DNA of 64,000 nucleotides, taken from Myotis daubentonii. Its lineage: Eukaryota; Chordata; Mammalia; Chiroptera; Vespertilionidae. Below, in pieces: positions 32,213 through 43,116 of this stretch. Under the pieces are notes generated by a model that was not told the origin of the DNA, made no database searches, and worked only from the letters and a program-made list of their open reading frames with translations. The DNA is taken from assembly GCF_963259705.1 (NCBI RefSeq), contig NC_081842.1, forward strand, positions 40,920,796 through 40,984,795. Reading direction: 5' to 3'. Position 1 is the first letter of the stretch; each line of letters opens with the position of its first letter. A program made the position numbers and the translations under genes.

Positions 32213-33145
32213 CCATCAATAGTTTGATTCACATACACTCTCAAAAATGAAAGCCAGATGTAGAAACCGCTAGTTCCTACAAACATTTCCAGGGAGGCAG
32301 ACAACATAACTTTTCTGTTAAAAATGAAAAAACAGACCTTTGACAGACGACTCCATCGCTGCGTTCCAGCTCCTCCCATGTGTGAATGGGAGGCAATCAC
32401 TGCAAGGGGCTCTCATTCCAACCCTGTGTGAAATCAGAGCAGCGGCGCCTCCAGGTTTGAAACCATGCCGCTCCCAGATACTTCTGTGCAGCGCCGTAAA
32501 GACAAAATGGATTCTGCCCATCTCCATTATTTCTGATTTTTCTCCTAAATATAAAGGTTTACCTCCTACTTTTCCAAAAGAAAAAAATATTTGAAATACA
32601 AATGAAGTAATTTGATCTTATCATGTGGAATAAATTTAGGAGAATTTTGACCTTCATTCATTTAGTTATTGAAGTTAAGAGTCTAGGATAGTAATTCTTA
32701 CTTAGAAAAAATAAGGAACAATTTAATGATGTAGGTGCTATATAAAAACATGAATGCCTATAATTATGTTATTTATCAACACCCCATGTTTCATTATGAA
32801 AGCTTTTTAAAAACTGAAATGGATTATTTTGTATCAACATATGCATATGCCCATAAAGACATATGTGAATCTGTAAAATGCTTCATCAGACTGAATGGCA
32901 TCTTTGCTCTTTTTTTTTTCAATTATATGTCAGAAATTTGACACCATGGAAATGTATTCTGAACTTGTGTTGCTGATAGTAAAAAAAAAATAGTAAGAGA
33001 AAATGTATGGCAATAATACTGTATGATAAAAGGAGTTTACAATAATAATTGTATTGTGTATGATAATTCATCAGAGCTTAATTGAGAAAACAGTGAGGCT
33101 TCTTAGTCTGTTATTAGTCACATATATTAAATATTTATTATATTA
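32213..33145. other. Unique-looking sequence
   Basis: No recognised repeat or gene. Overlapping frames of 63-84 codons near 32,209-32,594 occur on both strands and are not called. Confidence 0.4.
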
Positions 33146-33147
33146 CA

Positions 33148-34849
33148 CTAGAGGCCCAGTGCACAAAAATTTGTGCACTCGGGGGGAATGGGGGGGTCCC
33201 TCAGCCCGGCCTGTGCCCTCTCGCAGTCTGGGACCCCTCGGGAGATAACGACCTGCTGGCTTAGGCCTGCTCCCGGGTGGCAGAGGGCAGGCCCAATCCC
33301 TAGGTGCAGCCCCTGGTCGATCTCAGAGCAGGGCCAATTGGGGAGTTGGGGCGCCGCCCCCTGTCATGCACAGAGCAGGGTGGATCGGGAGGTTGTGATG
33401 CCACCCTCAGTCACGCTCAGGGTAGGGCCCATTGGGGGGTTGGGGCACCGCCCCCTGTCACATTCAAGGCAGGGTCGATGGGGAGGTTGCAGCGCCACCC
33501 CCTGTCACGCACAGAGCAGGGCCAATCAGGGGGTTGGGGAGCTCCCCCCTGTCATGCACAGAGCAGGTTCAATCAGGGGGTTGGGGAGCACCCCACTGTC
33601 ACTCACAGAGTAGGGCCGATAGGGGAGTTGGGGCACTGCCCCCTGTCGCACACAGAGCAAGGTGGATCAGGGGGTTGGGGCGCCGCCCTCTATCACCCAC
33701 AGAGCAAGGCCGATCAGGGGGTTGGGGCACCGCCACTCTCACACTCAGGGCAGGGCCAATGGGGAGGTTATGGCTCTACCCTGTCACACACAGAGCAGTG
33801 CCCGTGTTGAGGGGGGGGAGGTTGGGGCGCCGCACCCTGTCACACACACAGCAGGGCCGATCAGGGGTTGGGGCGCCGTACGCTGTCACACACAGAGCCG
33901 CAGGGCGACCAGGGGGTTGAGGAGCTCCCCCCTATCAGGCACAGAGTAGGGCCGATCAGGGGGCTGGGGCGCTGCCCCCAGCCACACACAGAGCAGGGCC
34001 CGTGGGGGAGGGGGGGCACCACACCCTGTCACATACAGAGGCGCAGGGTGATCGGGGGCTTGGGGAGCTCCCCCCATCAGGCACAGAGCAGGGCAGATAA
34101 GGAGGTTGTGGCCCCGGCCCTGTCACACACAGAGCCTCAGGGCGATCAGGGGGTTTGGGCCCTGCCCCCTATCGCGCTGATCCCAGTGCCGGGAGGCCTC
34201 TCGGCTCCACTGATCCCGGTGCTGGGAGGCCTCGCGGCTCCACTGATCGCGGTGCTGGGAGGCATATTACCCTTTTACTATATAGGATAGAGGCCTGGTG
34301 CACGGGTGGGGGCCGGCTGGTTTGCCCTGAAGGGTGTCCTGGATCAGGGTGGGGGTCCCCACTGGGGTGCCTGGCCAGTCTGGGTGAGGTGATGAGGGCT
34401 GTTTTCAGGCTGGCGGGTGACTGAAGCTCCCAACTGCTCCTTTTTTTTCTTTTTCTTTTTTTTTTATTCTGGGCCAGCTTTAGCTCTGACTCCAGCTCTG
34501 AGGCCTCTGCTGCTGAAAGCAGGTATCTGGTTTGTTTGGGTTCTATAATCGAAACACTGTATCAACTCCAGCTCTGAGATCCCGGCTGGCTGAAAGCAGG
34601 TTTCTGAGGTTTTGTTTAGCTTCTATATTTGTAACAATGTTTCAAACAGCAAGCTCAGAGGCCGGCAAGGCAGGCGGGGAACGTTGGTTTCCTCCGTCAC
34701 TGAAGCAAGCAAGCCTCATGTTAGTTTCAAGCTGCCTGGCTGCCAGCCGCCATCTTGGCTGGCAGTTAATTTGTATATCGCCCTGATTAGCCAATGGGAA
34801 GGGTAGCAGATGTACGCTAATTACCATGTTTCTCTTTTATTAGATAGGA
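33148..34849 (-). mobile_element. Composite Helitron 2 (two units fused, with minisatellite)
   Basis: Same architecture as 21,108-22,330. CTAGAGGCCCAGTGCACAAAAATTTGTGCACTCGGG is at left and TTTTATTAGATAGGA at right, between A33147 and T34850. Unit A (33,148-34,287) is expanded by a 47-bp tandem array. Unit B (34,290-34,849) begins with the damaged 3' end ATAGAGGCCTGGTGCACGGG. The junction CTATATAGGATAGAGGCCTG is identical to that of composite 1. No transposase is encoded. Confidence 0.88.
33310..34160. repeat. 47-bp minisatellite inside a Helitron
   Basis: Unit around CACAGAGCAGGGCCGATCAGG plus GGGTTGGGGCGCCGCCCCCTGTCA. The spacing of ACAGAG between 33,511, 33,558 and 33,605 is exactly 47 bp, giving about 18 copies. 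Because 47 is not a multiple of 3 and few units contain stops, long frames of 140-168 codons run through it in all three + frames. These are not genes. Confidence 0.9.
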
Positions 34850-35285
34850 TTGTAGTAAATATATATATTTTCATTTACTAAATTCTAAGTTCTTATGAGA
34901 TATTTTCAATCTGCCCAACCAATTGACCAATATTGAAAAAGCAGGCAAATTTGGAAGTCAATAAATCAAGTTTTGGGACTTGTGTCAGACTCAGCAATCC
35001 AACTTCGGTCTATTCACAAAGTTTCAAATAAAATTTTCAATGTTTCTTTGGTGTAATATGGATCCTGCTTTATTTTTTGTAAAAGAAAACGGACATAATT
35101 CTTATCCACTGGTATCTCATGCAGACATCTGTCCCTTTCCATGGGGTAGTTCTTTCTTCAAACATGTTTATTCAGGTCTGGATATGGGAACATGAGTGGA
35201 AGTTCACGTTTATGAACATGAAAAGAAGAAGGAAAGAGGATAGTGTCCCCAGGAGGAAAGAAAGTAGAATTAAAAGTGAAATTTA
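34850..35285. other. Unique spacer
   Basis: AT-rich, nothing gene-like. The last bases form the left duplication of the following SINE. Confidence 0.4.
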
Positions 35286-35488
35286 GCCCTAGCCAGTTTT
35301 GCTCAGTGGATAGAGCATCAGCCTGCAGAGAGAAAGGTCCCAGGTTTGAGTACCTGTCAAGGGTACATGTCAGGGTTGTGGGTTCCATCCCCAGTAGGAT
35401 TTTCGATGATTCTCTCTCATCATTGATGTTTCTATCTCTCTCCCTCTACCTTTCTCTCTGAAATCAATAAAAATATTTTTATTGATTG
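35286..35488 (+). mobile_element. VES SINE with internal deletion
   Basis: GCCCTAGCCAGTTTTGCTCAGTGGATAGAGC, CATCCCCAGTAGGATTTTCGATGATTC (usual GCAGGAGGCAGC segment lost), CTGAAATCAATAAAAATATTTTTATTGATTG. Flanked by GAAATTTA on both sides. Confidence 0.9.
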
Positions 35489-36050
35489 GAAATTTAAGAG
35501 TACCATTATCATAAAATCTGCCTCATAGCAATGCAATGCCATTGTCTATTTGTTTCATTCATTAAATCAATATGTATCAGGTGACTACTGAAAATAAGAC
35601 ACTATTAGGTATATAATTTCTATTTCTCTTCAGCAGAAAACAAATGAATTCTTTTCCTTCCCATTTCCTATCTTAGTAAATGCAAAAAAGAAATTTAGTA
35701 CTTGACAGGTAATATAAAGATTTTTTTTAGTCCTTTAAAAAAATTTAATGGATAATATATTTTTTAATTTCAAATACAATATATCAAGGTAGATATACAA
35801 TGAAAAGTATCCTATTGAACCACTGTTATTATTTCCCTCTGCATGGAGAGTTAGTTGTTTCTAAACTTTTGCAAATATAACCAAAAATAAAACCAACTTT
35901 GTTTAAATGTCATTTCACATATCTGCATATGCAAGTCCATCTATTAGAAAAATTCCCAGAAGTGGAATTGCTGGGGCAAAGGATAATTTGTAATTTTGAT
36001 AGGTATTTCTAAATTGTCCTCCATAGTGGCTGTACCAATTTATACTCCTA

Positions 36051-37002
36051 CTAGAGGCCTGGTGCACGAAATTCATGCATGGGGGAGGGGGGTCCCCTCA
36101 GCCCAGCCTGCACCCTCTCCAATCTGGGACCCCTTGGGGGATGTCTGACTGCTGGTTTACGCCTAAACCAGCAGTCGGACATCCCTCTCACAATCCTGGA
36201 CCGCTGGCTCCTAATTGCTCGCCTAACCTGCCTGCCTGGTTGCCCCTAACTGCCCCGCCCCCTGCTGGCCTGATCGCCCCTCACTGCCTCTGCATGCCAG
36301 CCTGATCTCCCCTAACTGCCCTCCCTGCCAGCCTGGTTGCCCTTAACTGCCCCCCTGCTGCCACCCAGGTCGCCCCCAACTGCCCCCTCCCTGCTGACCT
36401 GGTCACTCCTAACTGTCCCCCCCTCCAGCCTGGTCACCACTTACTGCCCCCCCCCCCCGCTTGTCTGGTCGCCCCCAACTACCCTCCTGCCGGCCTGGTC
36501 ACCCCCAACTGCACCACCCCTCGGCCTGGTTGCCCCTAACTGCTCCCCCCCACCCGCCCCGCTGGCCTGATTACCCCTCACTGCCTCTGCGTGCTGGCCT
36601 GATTGCCCCTAACTGCCCACCCCTGCCAGCCTGGTTGCCTCATGCAGCCTGCTTGTTCAGTCATTTTTTTTTTTAAATATATATATTTTATTGATTTTTT
36701 ACAGAGAGGAAGGGAGAGAGATAGAGAGTTAGAAACATCGATGAGAGAGAAACATCGATCAGCTGCCTCCAGCACACCTCCTACTGGGGATGTGCCCGCA
36801 ACCCAGGTACATGCCCTTGACCGGAATCGAACCTGGGACCTTTCAGTCCGCAGGCTGACGCTCTATCCACTGAGCCAAACCGGTTTTGGCTTGTTCAGTC
36901 ATTTGGTTGTCCCTCACTAACCCCCCTGACGGCCTGGTCGTAGGCGGCCATCTTGTGAGGACGTGAGGATTAATTTTCATATTACCTCTTTATTATATAA
37001 GA
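36051..37002 (-). mobile_element. Helitron with C-rich tandem repeats, split by a SINE
   Basis: CTAGAGGCCTGGTGCACGAAATTCATGCATGGG at left and TTTTCATATTACCTCTTTATTATATAAGA at right (5' terminus changed from GGA to AGA). The interior from about 36,200 to 36,640 is a roughly 31-33-bp array (CCAGCCTGGTTGCCC...ACTGCCCCCC type) matching the Helitron at 23,350. A VES SINE occupies 36,667-36,888. Confidence 0.87.
36667..36888 (-). mobile_element. VES SINE inside a Helitron
   Basis: Antisense VES, TTGATTTTTTACAGAGAGGAAGG to AGCCAAACCGGTTTTG. The 16-bp duplication GCTTGTTCAGTCATTT lies at 36,651-36,666 and 36,889-36,904. Confidence 0.95.
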
Positions 37003-37146
37003 CAAGCAGTGTACAAGAATATTCTTTTCCCTATAGTCTTGCCAATATATTGTCAAATTTAAGGATCTTGTCAATTCGATAAGTGGGAAATGGTATTTCA
37101 TTGTAGAAGTAATTTGTACTTATAAAGTATAAGGTTGAACATTTTT

Positions 37147-37376
37147 TAAAAATATATTTTTATTGATTTCAGAGAGGAAGGGAGAGGGAGAAAGAGACAG
37201 AAACATCAGTGATGAGAAAGAATCACTGATTGGCAGCCTCCCACATACCCAGCCCCCCCACCCCCGTCCCCGGGGGTCAGGCCTGCATCCTGGGCATGTG
37301 CCCTTGACCAGAATCGAACCCCAGACCCTTCAGTCTGCAGGCTGACGCTCTATCCACTGAGCCAAACCAGCCAGGC
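37147..37376 (-). mobile_element. VES SINE, antisense, in L1M
   Basis: ATATTTTTATTGATTTCAGAGAGG, a C-rich insertion near 37,240-37,275, GACCAGAATCGAACCCC, AGCCAAACCAGCCAGGC. AAGGTTGAACATTTTT (37,131) and AAGGTTGGACATTTTT (37,377) flank it. Confidence 0.93.
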
Positions 37377-37640
37377 AAGGTTGGACATTTTTCCTACATT
37401 AAGATATTTCCTCTTCTAGAAAATATCTGTTTATATGTTTCATCCGTTATTCTTTGTATTTAGGAGTTCTTTATATATTAAGAAAGTTAGTCCTTTGTTT
37501 GATATGTTTCAAATATTTGTCTCTTGACTTTATGGTATGTTTTTTGTCATACAGAAATGCTTTTTTATTGCAATTTTTAAATATAATTTCTGAAATCATT
37601 GTTAAGAATACTTTTCCAACTCAAACATTTGAAGGTTAAA

Positions 37641-38119
37641 AATAAGTTCTGAGACTTCTAAAACACAGTCAGACTAGAGAATATAATTCAAATTCCTCTC
37701 TCTCTCTCTGCACTCCTTTCCCCCTCCCCCCTCCCCCTAACCCTCCCCCCCACCCGACCCCCCCCCCACACACACACACACACACACTCTTTCTTTCCTA
37801 TTCCTCATTCTCTTCTACTTCTTGGCTCTCTTCCTAATTACTGTTTGCGTCCCTGGGAGGAAAAGTTGAGCTCCCCTAATTCATGAATTTAGGAAGTGGG
37901 AAGACATGGAGGCTGAGGGAGGGTGTATGAAATCAAGTGACAGTTCTCAGAACAGCTGCCACCTTATCACGTATCATAAACTGTTGTCATTCACCACTGT
38001 GCTGCGAGGAAGGCCAGTTTCATGTAAGACTGTCCTGGATGGATCGGTAAAAATTATTACTTTTTTTACATTTCAACTCTTTAATACAAGTCATTCTAAT
38101 ATTCTGTTGCAAAATGGGG
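37641..38119. repeat. Low-complexity C/T and CA tract with unique flanks
   Basis: CTCTCTCT at about 37,697, then CCCTCCCC/CCCACCCGACCCCCC runs, then (CA)n to about 37,788. The rest of the interval shows no gene. Confidence 0.6.
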
Positions 38120-38129
38120 AGTACGCATG

Positions 38130-38885
38130 AAGCCCTTCTGCTCACTGAACAAAGCTGCAAGCTGGACCGCTAGCACCTTCTTTCATTTTTATTTGAAAGA
38201 ACAATTGGTAAACAAACTATGGTTTATTCAGACTTGGGTATTCGGCACTTCCTCAAAAATAAACGAAGTGACTCTGTAACCTCAAGAGGGGTGGGGGGCA
38301 GGGGAATGACAGTATTGTTGCCAATAACTTGCAAGTGAAAATTGGAGTTTTGGAAAACTTGTATCTACCACTGTGAGGATTACCACTTCCCAATACTTAA
38401 GCACTTTCTGATGAGAGCAACATTATACATAATTAACAAATGTGATTTTTTTAAATATTGTGTAATCATATGCATAACTCAGTGAACCACTGTTTTCCAA
38501 TTGACCAATGAACCAAAACATGTATGGTTAAAAGATTTCTCAAAGTACAAGACATGCCAGTAGATTTTAACATAACAAACTAGAAAGCTCATTGGGAGTA
38601 GTTTCAGATTTCACAATGAAAATCACCTTCAAGAAACTACCACTTGTCGAGCTTTAGTGCAATATCAAAGAAATATATCCACAATTACCTGAAAAGTCTG
38701 TTAAAATACTCCTCTCTTTTCCAACTATATGTCTGTGTGAAGCTGGGCTTTTTTAGATGTACTTCAATCAGAACAACATTTCACAAGAGATGAATGCAGA
38801 AGCAAATATGAGAATCCAGCTGTCTTCTATTAAGTCAGACATTAAAGAGATTCGAACACATATAAAATGCCGCTCTTTGTACTAA
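38130..38885 (+). pseudogene. hAT-transposase-like pseudogene (C-terminal half)
   Basis: No intact frame, but protein fragments line up with the C-terminal half of hAT-family transposases or their domesticated relatives (ZBED/FAM200-like): KLPLVE...IKE.YPQLPEKSVKILLSFPT..LCEAG from 38,634 to about 38,746, and NAEANMRIQLSSIKSDIKEI from 38,792. In hAT proteins the latter lies in the dimerisation region near the C-terminus. Stops (for example in the codon after VEL at about 38,652) and frameshifts break it. It may be a processed pseudogene of a domesticated gene or a decayed DNA transposon; I saw no clear terminal repeats or poly-A tail. An L1 stub follows. Confidence 0.6.
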
Positions 38886-38946
38886 TTGTTTGTGTTGCAA
38901 AATATAATTATTTAAAAATTATATTGCACTGTATTTTATAATTATT

Positions 38947-39074
38947 TTTTATTTTTACTTTTTTATTGACTCTATTGGGGTGACACTGGTCAATAAAAGT
39001 ATATAGGTTACAGGTGTACCAGTTAATAATACATCATCTGTATTTTGTATTGTGTGTTCACCACCCCAAGTATC
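38947..39074 (-). repeat. L1 3'-end stub, antisense
   Basis: TTTTTATTGACTCTATTGGGGTGACACTGGTCAATAAAAGTATATAGGTTACAGGTGTACC is the same 3' UTR type as at 9673-9720. The stub is about 130 bp. Confidence 0.75.
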
Positions 39075-39078
39075 TTTT

Positions 39079-39317
39079 TAACCCTCACCCCAGGATATGT
39101 TTATTGATTTTAGAGATAGAGGAAGGGAGAGAGAAAGAGACAGAGAGGAAGAGAGAAAAACATTGATGTCAGAGAGAAACATCGATCATTTGCCTCCCAT
39201 ATGCACCCCGACCAGGGATTGAACCTGCAACTTAGTTATGTGCCCTGACCGGGAATCAAACCCACAACTTTTTTGGTGTATGGAATGACACTCCAACCAC
39301 TGAACCACCCAGCCAGA
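39079..39317 (-). mobile_element. Older VES-like SINE, antisense
   Basis: TTTAACCCTCACCCCAGGATATG, GTCAGAGAGAAACATCGATC, CCTGACCGGGAATCAAACCC, CCACTGAACCACCCAGCCAGA. CCACCCCAA flanks it at 39,061 and 39,318. Its right end is reused in the duplication of the L1 at 39,336. Confidence 0.86.
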
Positions 39318-39389
39318 CCACCCCAATTATTTTTTTTATTTTTTTAAATTTTGTTTTATTGCTTAAAGTATTACAAAAAGTATTACATA

Positions 39390-39608
39390 GCCCTAGCTGG
39401 TTTGGCCCAGTAGATAGAGCATTGGCCTGTGGACTGAAGGGTCCTGGGTTCAATTCCGGTCAAGGGCACATGCCTGAGTTGCAGGCTCAATCCCCAGTAG
39501 GGGGCGTGCAGGAGGCAGCCAATCAATGATTCTCTCTCATCATTGATGTTTCTATCTATCTCTCTTCCTCTAACCTTCCTCTATGAAATTAATAAAAATA
39601 TATTTTTT
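39390..39608 (+). mobile_element. VES SINE in the L1 tail
   Basis: GCCCTAGCTGGTTTGGCCCAGTAGATAGAGC to GAAATTAATAAAAATATATTTTTT. AAAAGTATTACATA is duplicated at 39,376-39,389 and 39,609-39,622. Confidence 0.94.
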
Positions 39609-41119
39609 AAAAGTATTACATATGTCTCGTTTCTCCCCCCCCCCTTGACATTCCCCCGGCCTCCCCTACTCCCCAGTGTCTTGTGTCCATTGGTTATGCT
39701 TATATGCATGCAAACAAGTCCTTTGGTTGATCTCTCCCCCTCGCCCCCCCTCTCCTCCCCAGCCTTCCCATTGTAGTTTGACAGTCTGTTCGAGGCAGCT
39801 CTGTCTCTGTATCTATTTTTGTTCATCAGTTTATAATGGTCTTTATTATCCATAAATGAGTGAGATCATGTGGTATTTTTCTTTCATTGACTGGCTTATT
39901 TCACTTAGCATAATGCTCTCCAGTTCCATCCATGCTGTTGCAAATGGTAAGAATTCCTTCTTTTTTATAGCAGCATAGTATTCCATTGTGTAGATGTACC
40001 ACAGTTTTCTAATCCATTCATCTGCTGATGGGCACTTAGGCTGTTTCCAGATCTTCACTATGGTAAATTGTGCTTCTATGAACACAGGGATGCATATATC
40101 CTTTCTGATTGGTGTTTCTGGTTCCTATTCCTAGACGTGGGATCACTGGGTCAAATGGGAGTCCCATTTTTAACTTTTTGAGGAAACTCCATACTGTCTT
40201 CCACAGTGGCTGCACCAGTCTGCATTCCCACCAGCAGTGCACGAGTGTTCCCTTTTCTCTCCATCCTCGCCAGCACTTGTCGTTTGTTGATTTGTTGATG
40301 ATAGCCAGTCTGACAGGTGTGAGATGATACCTCATTGTTGTTTTGATTTGCATCTCTCGGATGATTAGTGACTTTGAGCATGTTTTCATATGTCTCTTGG
40401 CTTTCTGAATGTCCTCTTTTGAAAAGTGTCTATTTAGGTCCTTTGCCCATTTTTTTATTGGATTGTTTATCTTCCTTTTCTTAAGTTGTATAAATTCCCT
40501 ATAAATGTTGGAGATTAAACCCTTATCAGTGATAGCATTGGCAAATATGTTCTCCCATGCAGTGGGCTTTCCTGTTGTTTTATTGATGGTTTCTTTTGCT
40601 GTGCAAAAGCTTTTTATTTTGATGTAGTCCCATTTGTTTATTTTCTTTTTAGTTTCCATTGTCCTAGGTCTTAGGAGCTGTATCGGTGAGGAAATTGCTT
40701 CTGCATATGTCTGAGATTTGTTGCCTTTGTATTCCTCTAGTATTTTTATGGTTTCCCGTCTTACGTTTAAGTCCTTTATCCATTTTGAGTTTATTTTTGT
40801 GTATGGTGTAAGTTGGTGGTCTAGTTTCATTTTTTTGCATGTATCTGTCCAATTTTCCCAACGCCATTTATTAAAGAGACTGTCTTGACTCCATTGTATG
40901 TTCTTGCCTCCTTTGTCAAATATTAATTGAGCATATTGGTTCAGGTCGATTTCTGGATTCTCTATTCTATTCCATTGATCTATATGTCTGTTCTTGTGCC
41001 AGTACCAGGCAGCTTTGAGAACAGTGGCTTTGTAATACAACTTGATATCTGGTATTGAGATCCTACCTATTTTGTTCTTCTTTCTCAGGATCGCTGCAGC
41101 TATTCGGGTTTGTTTTTGT

Positions 41120-41370
41120 TTGTTTGTTTGTTCGTTTGTTTGTTTTAAAAGTTTTAAAAACCATAGTACCTTTTTGTTAATTTTTTTAACTTTTAAAATC
41201 AAATATAAAAATGGTAATATAAGGACTGCAGATCCACTACTGCTTTTGGTATGAAGCCCCTATACTTTAAAATGTTGAAAAGCATTATCTCATTTATTCC
41301 TCAGAGGAGCCCTGTTTGTACTTCAAACATAAGACACTAACATTAATTATGTGCTTAATTTTAGTCAGCA
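41120..41370 (-). mobile_element. Unclassified insert with A-rich tail, possible retrocopy
   Basis: Sequence alien to L1 lies between ATTCGGGTTTGTTTTTG and CAGCAGGGTTTGTTTTTCG. GGGTTTGTTTTT appears on both sides as a likely target duplication. Read on the minus strand it ends in an AAAC-rich run (AAACAAACGAACAAAC), like a retrotransposed transcript. Part (GAGGAATAAATGAGATAATGC on the minus strand) looks MIR-like. The source is not identified. Confidence 0.55.
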
Positions 41371-41870
41371 GGGTTTGTTTTTCGTTTTTGTTTTTTATTC
41401 CAGATGAATTTTTGGAGAGTTCGTTCTAGGTTGTGAAATATGCCCTTGGTATTTTAATGGGAAGTGCATTGAATTTATAGATTGCTTTGGGTAGTATGGA
41501 CATTTTAATGATGTTGATTCTACCAATCCATGAACACGGTATGTTCTTCCATCTGTTTATGTCTTCTTCTATCTTTTTTTTCAACATCCTGTAGTTTTCT
41601 GAGTAGAGGTCTTTTACCTCTTTAGTTAAGTTTATTCCTTGGTATCTTAATTTTTTTAGTCTCTCTTTCTATAAGTTCACTATTGGTGTATAGAAATGCC
41701 ACAGATTTCTTGGCATTAATTTTGTATCCTGCTACATTGCCAAATTCATTTATCAAGTCTAATAGTTTTTTGATGGAGTCTCTAGGGTTTTTTATGTACA
41801 ATATCATGTCATCTGCTAATAAGGACAGTTTTACTTGATCCACCCAGCCAGACCACCCCAATTATTTTTT

Positions 41871-42234
41871 AAATGTTATGTTAACATTTTATGGTTTTAT
41901 GATTGTTATTTTAATATTATTAACTATTTCAGTTTTAAAATTTTAATATGTTAAATAACAAAAGCTCTTTGGTATCCTTGATAATTTTAAGAGTATGAAG
42001 GGATCCTGAGACCAAAATGTTTGAAAGCTATGGGATAGAATTTGTCTCTCAGATCATTGAAAGTTCCCATCAGTCAGGCTGCCCATGTAAACACTCTTAA
42101 TGTTTGAAAGACACATAACTATAACTTTATCTCTGGCTGAAATACCATGAGTCTCTCTTAGGAAAGAATAGGAGTACAGGAGATACCCCAAGGATGCATA
42201 GTAAAAGTATGTTTTATTGTTTCTTATTATGAAA
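41871..42234. other. Unclassified AT-rich spacer
   Basis: No gene or clear repeat. The right end may be an old L1 remnant that resumes past the Helitron (GCAGCAAAAGATTGGAAACCACC at 42,607). Confidence 0.4.
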
Positions 42235-42593
42235 CTAACGGCCCAGTGCATGAAAATTTGTGCACTGCGGTGGGGGGCAGGGTGGCCACTCAGCCTGGCC
42301 TGCCCCCTCTCACAGTCCAGGAGCCCAGTTGCAGTCTGGCCTCCCTCTGTGGGAGGCGACTGGGCCGATCAGGGGAAGGCGACGCCCCCATCACACCACT
42401 GCTGCTGCCACTGCCAGCCGCCGTGGATGCGTGAGCCTCGGCCCAGCCCTCACAGCAGCAGCCGCCATCCATGGCTTACCTGAGCCTCAGGCGGCTGCGA
42501 GGGCCGAGGCTTATGCAGCTGCTGCGGCTTTGTCCAGAAGGATGGCCAGAGACGTCCGGTCTAATTAGTATATTACCCTTTTATTAGTATAGA
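42235..42593 (-). mobile_element. Helitron (HeliBat-type)
   Basis: CTAACGGCCCAGTGCATGAAAATTTGTGCACTG at left (CTAG changed to CTAA) and AATTAGTATATTACCCTTTTATTAGTATAGA at right. The interior is GC-rich with GCTGCTGCC-type short repeats. Confidence 0.85.
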
Positions 42594-43101
42594 TGATATA
42601 TAAGTTGCAGCAAAAGATTGGAAACCACCTAAGTTTTTGGTTTGTTGTTATTGTTGTTAGTTTTTGAACCTTAGATGCACAGAAAACAGGTTAATTTCAC
42701 TGTGGTCTTAATTTATCAGTATGTTGTCATCTTGGGTCCACGCAAGATCCCTCTCCCTCACTCTGTTTTGCTCTTTATTCAAATTTCATTGTCATTTCTC
42801 TCTTCTAATTGCCCACTCATTTTAAAGAGATTGGTGTATGTCTTTAAACATGCGCAGTGTTATAAAATAGGTATAGTTGTTTTATTTAAATAGTATTTGT
42901 ACTATACCTCTCATCATCTGTACAGAAAATCCAATTGAATCAACATACTATGGGTGCTACCAAAAGTTTAGCAAGATTGATAGAAATATACAAGTCAACT
43001 CTAAAAGCACTCCTTTTAGAAAAAAATTGTTGTAATAATACAAATAATATATTATTTTAAGACATATAAATCCTCATTTTTTTGGTTTGCATGTTTTATT
43101 T
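42594..43101. other. Unclassified sequence
   Basis: Nothing gene-like. It begins with a possible L1 fragment. Confidence 0.4.
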
Positions 43102-43116
43102 CTAAATCCTCATTTT

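Larger units (their letters stand above)
35730..37640 (-). repeat. Old LINE-1 (L1M-like), antisense, interrupted
   Basis: AAAATTCCCAGAAGTGGAATTGCTGGGGCAAAGGA...CCATAGTGGCTGTACCAATTTATACTCCTA runs up to 36,050. It resumes at 37,003 with TATAGTCTTGCCAATATATTG and continues after a SINE to AGGAGTTCTTTATATATTAAGAAAGTTAGTCC and beyond. A Helitron and a VES SINE split it. No open frame remains. Confidence 0.78.
39336..41839 (-). pseudogene. LINE-1, 5'-truncated, ORF2 broken
   Basis: Minus-strand L1 with a 31-bp target duplication (39,305-39,335 and 41,840-41,870). ORF2 enters at the reverse-transcriptase active site ([14 protein letters not shown], 41,622-41,861) and continues with [35 protein letters not shown] and the cysteine-rich [18 protein letters not shown] segment (40,036-41,202), with the last part shifted in frame at 39,846-40,085. 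The 3' UTR antisense lies at 39,622-39,840. It contains a + VES SINE (39,390) and an unclassified insert (about 41,120-41,370). The endonuclease and most of the reverse transcriptase are missing. Confidence 0.92.

Noticed and set aside
33304..34290. Several 140-168-codon frames in overlapping + frames
   Set aside because: They are by-products of the 47-bp minisatellite, whose period makes every frame read the same unit in turn.
40036..41202. 388-codon open frame, possible working gene
   Set aside because: It is the C-terminal part of an L1 ORF2 in a 5'-truncated copy, with a frameshift near 40,060 and foreign sequence at its N-terminal end.
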